Shown here one piece after another: positions 26,777 through 36,992 of a stretch of 64,000 nt of DNA. The notes under the pieces were generated by a model. That model ran no database searches and was not told the DNA's origin. It worked only from the letters and a program-made list of their open reading frames with translations. This DNA is from Rhodanobacter fulvus Jip2 (GTDB lineage Bacteria > Pseudomonadota > Gammaproteobacteria > Xanthomonadales > Rhodanobacteraceae), in contig NZ_AJXU01000028.1 of the NCBI RefSeq assembly GCF_000264315.1, positions 1-64,000 on the forward strand. Reading direction: 5' to 3'. Position numbers and translations under genes: made by a program. Position 1 is the stretch's first letter. Every line of letters begins with the position of its first letter.

Positions 26777-29700
26777 TCAGTCAGCTTGCGGCTGTCCGGC
26801 CGGGCGATTGGCCTCGGTCGTGTTGATGTTGTGGCTTACGGAAGCAGCGCGATTGGCGGCCAACAGGTCACCTTGTTCCGGTGCCGGGGTCGCGGGTGCT
26901 GGCGCGGGTGAAGGCTCCGCCACTTCAGGCGCCGCTTCTTCGGCGACGACCGCGATCATCGGTTTTGCTGCGGGCGCCGGCGTGGAGACGGTTGCGAAAG
27001 CGACGTCCTCACGACGCGGTCCGTTGATCGCAGCCGCCACCGCTGCTACCAGCGGGGTATGCACACCGGGCGTCGCGACGGTGTTCGTCTTCTCGCTTGC
27101 GGCTGCTTCATGCGCTGGCTGCTTGGCGGGCGCCTGTGCGGGTGCGTCGGCCGATGTCGTCGATGTCGGGATGGCAGCCACTGGCGGCGCTACCGACGGT
27201 GCAACAGGCGATGCCTTGACCACGATATCGGTGTCGTCTGGTACGGCCGCCGAGTCCGCAATGGAGGCGGGAATGGGCGGGAGCGGAGGCAGCTCGAGTT
27301 CGGTGACAGCCGCTGCGGCGACGACGGGTGCGGGGCGATCCTGCTGCGGGATGTTGTCGGATACGCCGGCGACGGCAGCGGCGGTGGCTGCTACGGCGAC
27401 GTTGGACGATTCCACCGCGACGCGGGGCGCGGGCTCGGAGGTAGCCGCCGTGTCGACTGCCTTTGGCGCGCTCTGGCTGGGCGTCGTGGGCTTCGGCTTC
27501 TCGGTGCCGACGTCGCTGGTTGCGTCGTGGTCCTCATCGTCGACGGACTGCGCCTGGGCTTCCGTACCACCCTCTGCGACGGTTGTTTCGTCGTGTCGGC
27601 GCCGACGGCGACCACCACGGCGACCCCGGCGGCGGCGGGACGGGCTGCCGTCGGCATCGAGTGCTTCTTCGGCTTCCGGTGCGACCGAGGTCACGGCCGG
27701 TGCGAGCTGCTTCGCTTCCAGCGCGGCATCGGCCAGCGGTGCGGCTTCCAGCGGCTCGGCAACGGGTGGGCGCGGCTGGCGCTCGGGCTTGGCCTGCGGC
27801 TGGGTATTGGGGCGCGGGGTGACGGCAGCGGCACTTTCCGTGGCAGCCGGACGTGGCGGACGTGGCTGGCGAGCCGGGGCGGCATTCTGCGCCGGCTGCG
27901 ATTGCCGCGACTGGCCGGGCTCGCTGTTGCGCTGGCGGTTGCCCTTGGGCTGTTGTGATGAAGAGGATTTGGCTGCTGACGGCGATGCGCCGTCGCGACG
28001 GGGCTGGCGCGCCGGTGTGCCGTTCTGCTGCGCAGGCTGGCCCGAACGGCCGCGGTTGGAGCGCTCGTCGCGGTGGTTATTGCGATTGGCACCGCTGGCC
28101 GGGGATTTTTCGGCGGACTTTTCCACCGGCGCCGCTTCCATGCTGCTGCGGAACCAGCCCAGCATGCGCGCGATCAGGCCGCCGGTGGACGCGGTCGGCG
28201 ATGGCTTGGCGCGTGCTGTCGATTTGGCCGACGGAATTGCGGCCACGGGGGCTGCGGCGATTTCTTCGCGGATCGGCGCGGGGCTGGCGGGCATGATGCC
28301 GCTGACCGCCGGCTGTTCGCTGCTGCCCAGGGTCTGGCCCATTTTCGGCAGTTCAGTGGCAGTGACTGCGGTGAGGCGCTCGTAGCTGGGCTTGCTGTGC
28401 TCGCCCATCTCCGCTTCCTTGATGCGCATGATCTCGATGTGCGGCGTTTCCAGCTTGTCATCGGCCACCACGACCACGTGCACCTTGTGGCGCAGTTCGA
28501 TCTCCACCACGCTGACGCGCTTTTCGTTGAGCAGGAAGTTGGCGACGGCCGGCGGTGCCTGCACCAGCACCTGGCCGGTGTTGTCCTTCATCGCGTGCTC
28601 TTCGATCAGGCGCAGCGTCGACAGCGACAGCGATTCCACGCCGCGGATGTGGCCGTGGCCTTCGCAACGCGGGCAAACGATTTCGCTGGCTTCGCCCAAG
28701 CTCGGGCGCAGCCGCTGGCGCGACATTTCCAGCAGGCCGAAGCGGGAGATGCGGCCGATCTGCACGCGGGCGCGGTCGAGCTTCAGCGCCTCTTTCAGGC
28801 GGTCTTCCACTTCGCGCTGATGGCGCGGGCTGTCCATGTCGATGAAGTCGATCACGATCAGGCCGCCGGCATCGCGGATGCGCGCCTGGCGGGCGATCTC
28901 CACCGCGGCCTCGCAGTTCGTGTTGAACGCGGTGTCCTCGATGTCGCTGCCCTTGGTCGCCTTCGACGAGTTGATGTCGATGGCGGTGAGCGCCTCGGTT
29001 TGGTCGATCACGATCGAGCCACCGGAGGGCAGCCGCACCTGGCGGTCGAACGCGCTCTCGATCTGGGTTTCGATCTGATAGCGGGTGAACAGCGGGGTGT
29101 CGTCCTTGTACAGCTTCAGCTTGCGCAGGGCGTTGGGCATGACCTGCTGCATGAAATCGCGGGCGTCGTTGTACAGCGATTCCTCGTCGATCAGGATCTC
29201 GCCGATGTCGCTGCGCAGGTAGTCGCGCAGGGCGCGGATGAACAGCTTCGATTCCTGATAGATCAGGAACGGCGCCTTCTGCTTGCTGGCCGCTTCGGAG
29301 ATCGATTTCCACAGCTGCAGCAGGTAATCCAGATCCCACTGCAGTTCTTCGGCGTCGCGGCCGAGGCCGGCGGTGCGCACGATCAGGCCGACGTCGTCGG
29401 GTACGGTGACGTGCTCCAGCGCTTCCTTCAGCGCCTGCCGGTCTTCACCCTCGATACGGCGCGAGACGCCGCCCGCCTTCGGGTTGTTGGGCATCAGCAC
29501 CATGTAGCGGCCGGCCAGGCTGATGAAGGTGGTCAGGGCGGCGCCCTTGTTGCCGCGCTCTTCCTTCTCGACCTGGACGACGACTTCCTGGCCTTCCTTC
29601 AGCAGCTCACGGATGTTGGACTTGTGCGGGTCCAGGCCGGCGGTGAAGTACTCGCGGGAGATTTCCTTCAGCGGCAGGAAGCCGTGGCGTTCGGCGCCAT

Positions 29701-29878
29701 ACTCGACGAAACAGGCTTCAAGTGAAGCCTCAACCCGCGTGATGCGGCCCTTGTAAATATTGGACTTTTTCTGTTCCCGCGAAGGGATTTCGATGTCCAG
29801 GTCGTACAGGTTCTGGCCATCGACAATGGCCACACGCAACTCTTCACGCTGAGTCGCGTTGATCAACATACGTTTCAT
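26777..29878 (-). CDS. rne: Ribonuclease E
   Basis: The endoribonuclease at the core of mRNA decay and rRNA/tRNA processing. The N-terminus [20 protein letters not shown] and the S1 domain (about 38-120) precede the catalytic DNase I-like domain. Magnesium-binding Asp residues are in [14 protein letters not shown] and [10 protein letters not shown]. The zinc-link cysteines are in [12 protein letters not shown] (about 403). Residues beyond about 520 form a disordered scaffold rich in Ala, Pro and Arg, including an arginine-rich RNA-binding patch, [14 protein letters not shown]. At 1033 residues it is a full-size RNase E. The start has GAGGAAAT. It is divergent from rluC, as in E. coli. Confidence 0.97.
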   Translation of the reverse strand: MKRMLINATQREELRVAIVDGQNLYDLDIEIPSREQKKSNIYKGRITRVEASLEACFVEYGAERHGFLPLKEISREYFTAGLDPHKSNIRELLKEGQEVVVQVEKEERGNKGAALTTFISLAGRYMVLMPNNPKAGGVSRRIEGEDRQALKEALEHVTVPDDVGLIVRTAGLGRDAEELQWDLDYLLQLWKSISEAASKQKAPFLIYQESKLFIRALRDYLRSDIGEILIDEESLYNDARDFMQQVMPNALRKLKLYKDDTPLFTRYQIETQIESAFDRQVRLPSGGSIVIDQTEALTAIDINSSKATKGSDIEDTAFNTNCEAAVEIARQARIRDAGGLIVIDFIDMDSPRHQREVEDRLKEALKLDRARVQIGRISRFGLLEMSRQRLRPSLGEASEIVCPRCEGHGHIRGVESLSLSTLRLIEEHAMKDNTGQVLVQAPPAVANFLLNEKRVSVVEIELRHKVHVVVVADDKLETPHIEIMRIKEAEMGEHSKPSYERLTAVTATELPKMGQTLGSSEQPAVSGIMPASPAPIREEIAAAPVAAIPSAKSTARAKPSPTASTGGLIARMLGWFRSSMEAAPVEKSAEKSPASGANRNNHRDERSNRGRSGQPAQQNGTPARQPRRDGASPSAAKSSSSQQPKGNRQRNSEPGQSRQSQPAQNAAPARQPRPPRPAATESAAAVTPRPNTQPQAKPERQPRPPVAEPLEAAPLADAALEAKQLAPAVTSVAPEAEEALDADGSPSRRRRGRRGGRRRRRHDETTVAEGGTEAQAQSVDDEDHDATSDVGTEKPKPTTPSQSAPKAVDTAATSEPAPRVAVESSNVAVAATAAAVAGVSDNIPQQDRPAPVVAAAAVTELELPPLPPIPASIADSAAVPDDTDIVVKASPVAPSVAPPVAAIPTSTTSADAPAQAPAKQPAHEAAASEKTNTVATPGVHTPLVAAVAAAINGPRREDVAFATVSTPAPAAKPMIAVVAEEAAPEVAEPSPAPAPATPAPEQGDLLAANRAASVSHNINTTEANRPAGQPQAD

Positions 29879-30213
29879 GGTGGATTTCCTCGGCTTGCCG
29901 CGCGTCGCGTGCCGCGGTGGCGCCTCAATGGCGGCCTGCCGGGGATCGCGCCGCAGCGGTTAAGCGGCAAAATGACGGCACCGTTCCCGGTGTCGGGGAT
30001 GATTCGATCTACTTGCGTTGTCGTATCCGACCCCACATGGCATCGGACAAACAACAACCCAACCGTTACGATGAAAGGGAGATCGTGGTCGGTGCCGAAC
30101 GGGCAACCGCCGCCATCCTCGCCGACGTTGCGGGTGGGCCACCTCTCCCGAGCCATGTAACGGCGGGCCAAGTGGACGCCCGCCGAGTATCCTATTTAAG
30201 CAGGTTTTTTTCA
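29879..30213. promoter_or_regulatory. rne/rluC divergent leader region
   Basis: A 335-base non-coding stretch between the starts of rne and rluC. It must hold both promoters and, on the minus strand, the rne 5' untranslated region, which in E. coli mediates autoregulated rne mRNA decay. I see no conserved hairpin that I can assign with confidence, and no gene. Confidence 0.5.
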
Positions 30214-31212
30214 ATGCAAACGGTAACTTCCCCCGATGCACCTCAAGGTGTGCGTCAAGTCGTGGTTGGCCCTGAACGGGATGGCCAGCGAATCGACAAT
30301 GCGTTGATGACCCTGCTCAAAGGCGTTCCCAAGAGCATGATCTACCGGTTGCTGCGCACCGGTCAGGTGCGCGTCAACGGCAAGCGGGCCAAGCCGGATA
30401 CGCGTCTCGCGGACGGTGATACGTTGCGCATCCCTCCGGTCCGGGTGGCCGAGCGTGAGGAAGGCAAGGCGCCCGCCAGCGGTCTGGTGGCCTCGGTGGC
30501 CGATGCGATCCTGTTCGAGGACAAGCATTTCCTGGTGATCGACAAGCCCTCCGGCGTGGCCAGCCACGGCGGCAGCGGTGTCAGCCATGGCGCCATCGAA
30601 CTGCTGCGCGCCGCCCGGCCGCAGGAACACCTGGAACTGGTGCACCGGCTGGACCGCGATACCAGCGGTGTATTGGTCTTTGCCCGCACGCGTGCCGGTT
30701 TGACCGGTTTGCAGGCGCTGATCCGCGCCGGCGAGGTCACCAAACAATACCTGTGCCTGATGCTCGGGCACCCGTCCAAGGCCAAGTTCGACGTGAATGC
30801 GCCGCTGCTGAAGTCGGTGCTGCAAGGGGGCGAGCGGATGGTACGGGTGGCCGAAAGCGGCAAGCCGTCGCTGACATTCTTCCGCGAGATGGAACAGTAC
30901 CCGGGCGCGCGCCTGATGCAGGCCACGCTGGGTACCGGTCGCACCCATCAGATCCGCGTGCATGCGGCCCATATCGGCCATCCGCTGGCGGGCGACCCGA
31001 AATACGGCGATCGGGAGATGAACAAGCGTTTCCGCGAGATGGGCCTGCAGCGCCTGTTCCTGCACGCGGCGCATCTCAGCTTCGAGCTGGACGGGCGTTC
31101 GTACAGCTTTTCCACGCCGCTGCCGGACGACCTGAAGGCCTTCCTCGACGTGCTGGCGGTCAAAGGCAAGCGCTTGGTCTATACCCGCGACAAGTCGCGT
31201 ACGGACATTTGA
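30214..31212 (+). CDS. rluC: 23S rRNA pseudouridine synthase RluC
   Basis: Converts uridines of 23S rRNA (955, 2504 and 2580 in E. coli numbering) to pseudouridine. The 332-residue protein starts at the ATG at 30214. An S4-like RNA-binding domain (about 15-75) is followed by the RluA-family catalytic domain. The active-site Asp is in HRLDRDTSGVLVF (about 144-156), and GTGRTHQIRVHAAHIGHPLA lies further on. Position divergent from rne supports RluC over RluD or RluA. The stop directly abuts the convergent phhB stop. Confidence 0.94.
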   Translation: MQTVTSPDAPQGVRQVVVGPERDGQRIDNALMTLLKGVPKSMIYRLLRTGQVRVNGKRAKPDTRLADGDTLRIPPVRVAEREEGKAPASGLVASVADAILFEDKHFLVIDKPSGVASHGGSGVSHGAIELLRAARPQEHLELVHRLDRDTSGVLVFARTRAGLTGLQALIRAGEVTKQYLCLMLGHPSKAKFDVNAPLLKSVLQGGERMVRVAESGKPSLTFFREMEQYPGARLMQATLGTGRTHQIRVHAAHIGHPLAGDPKYGDREMNKRFREMGLQRLFLHAAHLSFELDGRSYSFSTPLPDDLKAFLDVLAVKGKRLVYTRDKSRTDI

Positions 31213-31554
31213 TCAGCGCTCAAGCAGCGCCTCGACCCGCGCCGCGCAGATGAAATCGTTCATCGACAATCCGCCCACATCGTGGGTCGACCACGTCAGC
31301 TGGCAGTGGCCGTAGCCGGCTTCGAGATCAGGATGATGGTCTTGCTGATTGGCCATGAAACCGACGGCGGCGATAAAGCCCAGCGTGTGGTGGAAGTCGT
31401 CAAAGCGGAAATCCTTGGCGACGGCCTTTCCATCGTCGCTGAGTTTCCAGCCGGGCAATTGCTGCAACAACTCCGCCGTCTGTGACGCGTCCACCGCATC
31501 CGCCTTTCCCTTGCGCGGCTGGCAATGCTGCGCGGACAAATGGTTCGCTTTCAT
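31213..31554 (-). CDS. phhB: Pterin-4-alpha-carbinolamine dehydratase
   Basis: A 113-residue enzyme that recycles the carbinolamine form of tetrahydropterin produced by phenylalanine hydroxylase. The core motif FMANQQDHHPDLE (about 65-77) with the adjacent His pair is characteristic, followed by VQLTWSTHD-like CQLTWSTHDVGGLS. The ATG at 31554 is supported by CGGAG. No phhA is adjacent in this window. The family call is certain; whether a pterin-dependent hydroxylase exists cannot be told. Confidence 0.92.
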   Translation of the reverse strand: MKANHLSAQHCQPRKGKADAVDASQTAELLQQLPGWKLSDDGKAVAKDFRFDDFHHTLGFIAAVGFMANQQDHHPDLEAGYGHCQLTWSTHDVGGLSMNDFICAARVEALLER

Positions 31555-31695
31555 GCGGTACTCCGGGGATCCGTGGTGAAGCCATGCAGCGTTGATGTTG
31601 CCGCCTGAAAAGTCAAAGCCGCGCGTGCAAACGGAAACTGGACTAAAATGGTGCTGATTAGCCGCAGCAGCGGCGCAAGCTTTGGCGGAGTGGGC

Positions 31696-32304
31696 ATGAT
31701 CGACATCTCGGAACGCGCACAGCAGCATTTCCTGCGCCTTCTTTCACAACAGGGCATCGACGATTTGAGCATTCGCCTGCGCGTTACGGCGCCAGGCACA
31801 CCGGCGGCGAACTGCGAGCTGGAGTTCTGCGAGCCGGTCGACCTGATCGGTGGTGAATGGACCATCGAGTGCGCCGGTTTCAACTTCCATATCGACGGCG
31901 ACAGTGCACGCTGGCTGGACAACGCCACCATCGATTTCGAGCCGACCTCCACCGGCGGCCAGCTCAACATCCGCGCACCGATGATCAAGGGTCACGTGCC
32001 GGGTGCGGAAGCGGGTCTGATCGAGCGCGTGCGCTATGTGCTGGAGGCCGAGGTGAACCCGAAGCTGGCATCGCATGGCGGCCGTGTCAGCCTGCTGGAA
32101 ATCGATGCCGATGGCGTGGTGCTGTTGCAGTTTGGCGGTGGTTGCCACGGTTGCGGCATGGTCGATGTGACGCTGAAGCAGGGCGTGGAAAAAACCTTGC
32201 GCGAGCGGGTACCCGAGATCACCGCCGTTCGCGACGCGACCGATCACGCGGGCGGTGAAAAGCCGTATTACCGCAAGCATGAGGGTACATCCGCCGCGGT
32301 TTGA
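31696..32304 (+). CDS. nfuA: Fe/S biogenesis protein NfuA
   Basis: A 4Fe-4S carrier that delivers clusters to target enzymes under stress. The 202-residue protein has an N-terminal degenerate A-type (HesB-like) domain (about 1-95) and a C-terminal Nfu domain with the cluster-binding CxxC in GGGCHGCGMVDVTL (about 152-165). The ATG at 31696 (MIDISERAQQHF) is chosen by family N-terminus and has GGAG upstream. It is divergent from phhB and ends at a strong terminator. Confidence 0.95.
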   Translation: MIDISERAQQHFLRLLSQQGIDDLSIRLRVTAPGTPAANCELEFCEPVDLIGGEWTIECAGFNFHIDGDSARWLDNATIDFEPTSTGGQLNIRAPMIKGHVPGAEAGLIERVRYVLEAEVNPKLASHGGRVSLLEIDADGVVLLQFGGGCHGCGMVDVTLKQGVEKTLRERVPEITAVRDATDHAGGEKPYYRKHEGTSAAV

Positions 32305-32326
32305 GTCAGGCCGGGTCACCGGAAAC

Positions 32327-32355
32327 AAAAAAGCCCGCCGAAGCGGGCTTTTTTT
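32327..32355. terminator. Bidirectional terminator after nfuA
   Basis: A 12-bp stem AAAAAAGCCCGC/GCGGGCTTTTTT with loop CGAA is followed by T. It lies between the convergent nfuA and cytochrome c genes and should serve both. Confidence 0.92.
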
Positions 32356-32374
32356 CGATCGTGGATCGAGCGGC

Positions 32375-32734
32375 TCAGTTGTCGCCCTGCAGATGACCCT
32401 TGAGCGTATCCAGCTTGGTCGGCAGGCCGGCGAAGTACGCGGACACATCCGCAATATCCTGGTCGGACAAGGTGGAAACCATGCCCTTCATGATCGGGTT
32501 GTTGCGTTGGCCGCTCTTGTACTCGTGCAGCACGTGGGAAAGGTACAGCTGATACTGACCGGCCAGGCGCGGATACTGCGGATCAACCGCGTTGCCGTCG
32601 GTGCCGTGGCAGGCGAAACAGGTGGCGGCCTTTTCCTTGCCATTCGCCGCGTTGCCCGCGTCGGCGGCCAGCAACGATGTGGAGGCGAACGCCAGGACGG
32701 CGCCGAATGAAAGCAGAATGCGTGCATGTTTCAT
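32375..32734 (-). CDS. Periplasmic c-type cytochrome (c4/c5-like)
   Basis: A single-haem class I cytochrome c of 119 residues. A signal peptide (about 1-23, ending SLLAADA) directs it to the periplasm. The haem site is CFACH (about 39-43), with LAGQYQLYLSHVL downstream and a distal Met in NPIMKGMV. It resembles one half of cytochrome c4. An AGGGAC ribosome-binding site precedes the ATG. The second cytochrome gene lies just upstream on the same strand, 15 bp away, so the two are co-transcribed. Likely an electron donor to a terminal oxidase; the partner is not in the window. Confidence 0.88.
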   Translation of the reverse strand: MKHARILLSFGAVLAFASTSLLAADAGNAANGKEKAATCFACHGTDGNAVDPQYPRLAGQYQLYLSHVLHEYKSGQRNNPIMKGMVSTLSDQDIADVSAYFAGLPTKLDTLKGHLQGDN

Positions 32735-32749
32735 GCGGAAGTCCCTGAC

Positions 32750-33076
32750 TTATTTGCTGGCGAGGCTGGAGAGATAGGCGGCGATGTTCTGGATGTCCGT
32801 ATCGGACAAGCTCTCGGCCTGGGCATCCATCGTGGGATGGACGCGATCGCCACTCTTGTACCCGTGCAGGGCATTGACGATGTATTGCTCATTCTGCCCG
32901 GCGATCTTGGGCACCGGATATTGCGGATAAGCATTGGTGTAACCGGGTACGCCATGGCAGCCGGCGCAGGTGTAAACCAGCTTGCGGCCGGCGGCCTTGT
33001 CGCCCTCGGCATGTGCGCTGGTAGCGGCAAAAAGAGTAGTCGCCACGGCCAGGCCGAGCAATTGCAGTCGAGTCAT
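32750..33076 (-). CDS. Periplasmic c-type cytochrome, second copy
   Basis: A 108-residue single-haem cytochrome c. The signal peptide is about residues 1-24 (LLGLAVATTLFAATSAHA). The haem motif CAGCH (about 37-41) is followed by GVPGYTNAYPQYPVPKIAGQ. A distal Met lies in HPTMDAQAE. The start at 33076 is preferred over an upstream ATG because it gives a clean signal peptide and has GGGA upstream. It looks like the other half of a split diheme c4-like protein. It forms an operon with the cytochrome gene at 32375. Confidence 0.87.
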   Translation of the reverse strand: MTRLQLLGLAVATTLFAATSAHAEGDKAAGRKLVYTCAGCHGVPGYTNAYPQYPVPKIAGQNEQYIVNALHGYKSGDRVHPTMDAQAESLSDTDIQNIAAYLSSLASK

Positions 33077-33184
33077 CGAATTCGTTCCCACGGGTGCGAC
33101 GGTGTGGAGTGTATGCAACCGGCCAAGTATAGACGTTGCGTTGACGCGGGGACAACACGAGTACGTCGGCGCCTGTCCGACGGC

Positions 33185-34429
33185 TCAGACCAGACTCTTG
33201 AAAATATGGATGCCGGCGCTGTACTCGCCGATGATCGTGCCCACGCTGACAAGAAAGAAATTCAGCAGCGTGCGGGCGACACGATTTTTCCACCAACCGC
33301 TCCAGTGCACGATGTCGTCGCGCAGCGTATCGAAATCGACCACGCGCGGACGCCGCACCCAGGCCTCGGCCATCGCACTGATGCCGCCGGCGGGAATGCC
33401 GGGGCGGAAGGGCTTGATGGGCGCGGCGATGAAAGCCGCCACGATGCTCAGCGGATGCCCGCCCGCCGCCAGTGCGCCGAGCGCCGCGAAGCCACCGGTG
33501 AACAACACCCAGTCGCGCAACGCCTGCGCACCCAGCGCCGTATTTCGATGGAAGGCGTAGGCGATTGCCGCGAATACCAGCAATACCAGCGCCACCGCCA
33601 ACCATTTCGGCCAGCGCGCCTTGGGCGGCGTGGTGGCCAGCTCCGTGACCTTGGCGGAGGGATCATCCTGCTGCGTGCGCAACTGCTCGCCCAGCCCCTT
33701 GAGGTGCCCGGCGCCGATCACCACCAGCACGCGCCGCGCCGGCGTGTCCGATGTCGATGAACGTGCCGACTCCTGCCGCAATCGCGCAGCCATGAACGCA
33801 TCGCGCTCACCGATCAGGCTGTCGTACAGCGGCTTGGATTCGCTGGCGAATTCACTGAAGGCACTCTCCAGCAGGTCACCCTGTTTCAGCTTCTCGATCT
33901 CGACCTGTTCGATCTGCTCGCGCTCGAACACGCTGGCAAGCAGGCCGCCGAGCAAGCCGAAGCGTTGCCAGAAACCCACGCTGCGCCAGGCGCGTTTCAG
34001 TGTGGTGCCCACCTCGCGGTCGATCAGCCACAGCGGCAAGTGGCGTTGTTCGGCGCCATCCATCGCCGCCTTCATTTCCGCGCCGGGCTGGATGCCGGAC
34101 TGGTCGGCCAGGCGTTTCTGGAAGGTCGACAGCACCAGGCTGGCGGCGACCATGCCGGCCTTGCCCTCGCGGATCACCTTGAACAGATCCATCTGCTTGA
34201 ACGCTTCGGGATCACGCATGCCCTGGGCGCGGCTCTCGCACAACTCCACGGCGACCGCATCGAAGCTCTCGTGCGCCAGCATCGCCTCCACCGCTTCCAT
34301 GCTGCTGCGCGATACATGCGCGGTGCCCAGCACCACGTATTCCACGCCGCCGCGGATCACCCGCTCGACGGGTTGGTCCTGCAACGCCGGCGGTGCAGAC
34401 AAGGTGGAGTCAGTATCAGGAACACTCAT
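33185..34429 (-). CDS. TraB/PrgY-family membrane protein
   Basis: A 414-residue TraB-family protein. The N-terminal domain has the hallmark VVLGTAHVSRSS (about 32-43) with a catalytic-type His, AVELCESR, and GAGHLKGLGEQL (about 245). Members of this superfamily (TIKI, PrgY) are predicted or shown metalloproteases. The C-terminal third has several membrane helices (about 280-400). In this genome it follows aguB by 80 bases, with no sign of a functional link. No clear ribosome-binding site is seen. Activity is inferred from the family. Confidence 0.85.
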   Translation of the reverse strand: MSVPDTDSTLSAPPALQDQPVERVIRGGVEYVVLGTAHVSRSSMEAVEAMLAHESFDAVAVELCESRAQGMRDPEAFKQMDLFKVIREGKAGMVAASLVLSTFQKRLADQSGIQPGAEMKAAMDGAEQRHLPLWLIDREVGTTLKRAWRSVGFWQRFGLLGGLLASVFEREQIEQVEIEKLKQGDLLESAFSEFASESKPLYDSLIGERDAFMAARLRQESARSSTSDTPARRVLVVIGAGHLKGLGEQLRTQQDDPSAKVTELATTPPKARWPKWLAVALVLLVFAAIAYAFHRNTALGAQALRDWVLFTGGFAALGALAAGGHPLSIVAAFIAAPIKPFRPGIPAGGISAMAEAWVRRPRVVDFDTLRDDIVHWSGWWKNRVARTLLNFFLVSVGTIIGEYSAGIHIFKSLV

Positions 34430-34509
34430 GCGTCAGCAAGCCGGTCGGGGTGAAGTTCAAGCATGGGGATGACCGGCATGCGGAACAAGCGGGATGAAGT
34501 GGTGCCAGC

Positions 34510-35400
34510 TCAATCGCGGAAGCGCTTGAGCAGGTCGGCGTAGGCGTCGATGCGGCGGTCGCGCAGAAACGGCCAGATGCGGCGCACGTGCTCGCTGCGT
34601 TGCAGGTCGATATCGGCCAGCAGCAGCTCGCGCTGGTCGGTGCCCGCCTGCGCCAGGAATTCACCCTGCGGCCCGGCCACGAAACTGCTGCCCCAGAACT
34701 GGATGCCTGCGCCGACGCCGCTGGGATCGGCCTCGTAGCCGGTGCGGTTGCACGCCAGCAGCGGCAAGCCATTGGCCACGGCGTGGCCGCGCTGCACCGT
34801 GATCCAGGCGTCGCGCTGGCGATCCTTCTCCGGCTGCTCGTCGGTGGGATCCCAGCCGATCGCGGTGGGGTAGAGCAGCAATTCGGCGCCGGCCAGCGCC
34901 ATCAGGCGCGCGGCTTCGGGATACCACTGATCCCAGCACACCAGCACGCCGAGCCGGCCTACCGAGGTGTCGATGGGGTCAAAGCCCAGGTCGCCCGGGG
35001 TGAAGTAGAACTTTTCGTAGAACGCCGGATCGTCCGGGATGTGCATCTTGCGGTATTTGCCGGCGATCTCGGCCGAGCGGTCGAACACCACCGCCGTGTT
35101 GTGATACAGGCCCGCGGCGCGCTTCTCGAACAACGACGCCACCACCACCAGCTGCAGCTCCTGCGCCAGCTTGCCGATGCGCGCGGTGCCGGGGCCGGGG
35201 ATCGTTTCGGCCTGGTCGAAGACCTCCACCGATTCGCGCTGGCAGAAATACGGCCCGTTGTGCAGCTCCTGCAACAACACGAGCTCCGCACCGGCGCCGG
35301 CCGCTTCGCGCAGGCCGGCTTCGATGGCGTCGAGGTTGGCGTCGCGGCTGCCGCGGTCGGTTTCCTGCAGCAGCGCGACCTTGAGGGTCTTGCGGGTCAT
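34510..35400 (-). CDS. aguB: N-carbamoylputrescine amidase
   Basis: Hydrolyses N-carbamoylputrescine to putrescine, carbon dioxide and ammonia, the last step from agmatine to putrescine. The nitrilase-fold triad is intact: Glu45 in LLQELHNGP, the Lys in KYRKMHIPDD (about 118) and Cys155 in VLVCWDQWYPEAA. The length of 296 residues is normal. The ATG at 35400 has an AGGA ribosome-binding site; a longer N-terminus is rejected as unlike the family. It follows aguA at a 91-base distance on the same strand. Confidence 0.95.
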   Translation of the reverse strand: MTRKTLKVALLQETDRGSRDANLDAIEAGLREAAGAGAELVLLQELHNGPYFCQRESVEVFDQAETIPGPGTARIGKLAQELQLVVVASLFEKRAAGLYHNTAVVFDRSAEIAGKYRKMHIPDDPAFYEKFYFTPGDLGFDPIDTSVGRLGVLVCWDQWYPEAARLMALAGAELLLYPTAIGWDPTDEQPEKDRQRDAWITVQRGHAVANGLPLLACNRTGYEADPSGVGAGIQFWGSSFVAGPQGEFLAQAGTDQRELLLADIDLQRSEHVRRIWPFLRDRRIDAYADLLKRFRD

Positions 35401-35491
35401 GGGATGTCCTGCCGAATGGGCCAATCGGCTCAGTTTAGCGGGTGGGGGTGATGGCGCCGCCAAGGCCGTCGCATGGGCGGCGAGCCACTTG

Positions 35492-36529
35492 TCAGTGCGC
35501 CATGCCTGCGGGCAATTGCATGGTGATGCAATGCAGGCTGCCGTTCTGCCAGATCAGTGCCCGGCACGGCACCTGCACTACCTCGCGCCCGGGATGCGCC
35601 GTGCCGATGATGCGCGCGGCTTCGTCGTCGGCCGCATCGCCATAGGCGGGTACCAGCACGGCGCCGTTGACGATCAGGTAGTTCGCATAGGACGCGGCGA
35701 GCCGGCGGCCTTCGTCGATGATCGGTTGCGCCCACGGTAGCGGGTACAGATGGTATGGACGGCCATCCGCGGTGCGCAGCGCGGCCAGTTCGGCGGCCAT
35801 GCGTCGCAGTTCGTCGTGGTGCGGGTCGCTGGTGTCGTCGCAGGCCTGGTAGACGATGCGGTCGCCGGGCGCGAAGCGGGCGAGGGTGTCGATGTGCGCG
35901 TCGGTGTCGTCGCCTTCGAGGTAGCCGTAATCCAGCCACAGCACGCGCTCGGCGTGCAGGCCGTCGCGCAGGATCGTGCTCATCTCCTCGCGCGACTGGT
36001 CCGGATGACGCTGCACCAGGCAGCGCCAGGTGGTGAGGATCGTGCCGGCGCCATCGCTTTCGATGCCACCGCCTTCCAGCGCCCAGTCGATGCGCTTGTG
36101 GGCGGCGTGGCCGAACACCCCGGCGTCGACCAGCCCGGCCACCAGCGCGTCATCCTGCGCGGCGCCGAACTTGCCGCCCCAGCCGGTGAAGCGGAAATCG
36201 GTGAGTTGGAAACGGTCTCCGCCGGCCAGCGTGATCGGGCCGGAATCGCGCAGCCAGGTGTCGTCGTACGGCAGCTCGACGAAACGGATGCGCGACAGAT
36301 CGGCGCCCGCGGCGGCGAGCTTTTCCCGTGCATGTGCCTTCAATGTGGCGTCGGCCACCACGATGATCAGCGACTGGAACCGGGTGACCGCGGCAGCCAG
36401 CGCCACGTAGGTGGATTCCACCGCGGCCAGGCGGTCGGCCCAGTCGGTGCCGCCGTGCGGCCAGGCGATCAGCACGGCGGATTGCGGCTCCCATTCCGCC
36501 GGCAGGCGTAGTTGGGGAATGGCGGTCAT
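35492..36529 (-). CDS. aguA: Agmatine deiminase
   Basis: Converts agmatine to N-carbamoylputrescine and ammonia. The 345-residue protein is of the peptidylarginine deiminase superfamily. LPYDDTWLRDSGPI (about 84-97), the WALEGGGIESDGAG segment, GDDTDAHIDT and the catalytic Cys near the end (SLHCITMQLP, about C334) are all present. The start at 36529 (MTAIPQLRLPAEWEPQ) matches the family. With aguB it forms a two-gene route from arginine-derived agmatine to putrescine. No argininine decarboxylase is in this window. Confidence 0.95.
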   Translation of the reverse strand: MTAIPQLRLPAEWEPQSAVLIAWPHGGTDWADRLAAVESTYVALAAAVTRFQSLIIVVADATLKAHAREKLAAAGADLSRIRFVELPYDDTWLRDSGPITLAGGDRFQLTDFRFTGWGGKFGAAQDDALVAGLVDAGVFGHAAHKRIDWALEGGGIESDGAGTILTTWRCLVQRHPDQSREEMSTILRDGLHAERVLWLDYGYLEGDDTDAHIDTLARFAPGDRIVYQACDDTSDPHHDELRRMAAELAALRTADGRPYHLYPLPWAQPIIDEGRRLAASYANYLIVNGAVLVPAYGDAADDEAARIIGTAHPGREVVQVPCRALIWQNGSLHCITMQLPAGMAH

Positions 36530-36623
36530 GTCGGCACTCGCGTTTCGAAGCCCGGGCGGGCGAAACGGCAAGTGTAAAGCGAGCGGCACCGGTCGCGATG
36601 CCGGTGGGCTTCATCCAGCGCTG

Positions 36624-36992
36624 TTACTGCACCGCCGCCGGGTTGGTGTTGTTGCCCGCGGGCGTGTTGAGCACCGAATGGATTACGTGGTTGTGCTCGA
36701 AATACACGATGAACTTGGCGTAGTCCCAGCGATTGATGACCGGGTGTTTCTTGGTATCGCCACCGCGTGGCGACAGCTTGCGCAACGGCGCGCCGTAATC
36801 ACGTTCGACCTGCGCCATGCTGAGGCCGCGGCTGGGCAGGTTCATGCCCTTTTCCTGCTGCACGCGGTGGATCAGCAGATTGTCACCGTGCGTGGTGCGG
36901 GATTGAAGGGCGTGGGCCGCGGGCGAGGCCGCGAAACCGGTGAGCGCAGCCAGCATGACGATGATCGGCAAGCCGTTCGTGGACGTGACCAT
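36624..36992 (-). CDS. Conserved secreted hypothetical protein
   Basis: A 122-residue protein with a signal peptide (about 1-29, PIIVMLAALTGFAASPAAHA). The mature part has RGLSMAQVERDYGAPLRKL, then RGGDTKKHPVINRWDY and FIVYFEHNHVIHSVL, a pattern of a small lipoprotein-like or SmpA/BamE-like fold, which often starts MSMAQVxxxYG. No function is assigned. The ATG at 36992 has AGGGGA. It is divergent from the ABC-F gene. Confidence 0.75.
   Translation of the reverse strand: MVTSTNGLPIIVMLAALTGFAASPAAHALQSRTTHGDNLLIHRVQQEKGMNLPSRGLSMAQVERDYGAPLRKLSPRGGDTKKHPVINRWDYAKFIVYFEHNHVIHSVLNTPAGNNTNPAAVQ

Noticed and set aside
26532-28385. A 617-codon open frame on the plus strand
   Set aside because: It is antisense to the Ala/Pro/Arg-rich tail of rne. 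Its low-complexity Ser/Ala/Gly composition is what a shadow frame in GC-rich DNA looks like.
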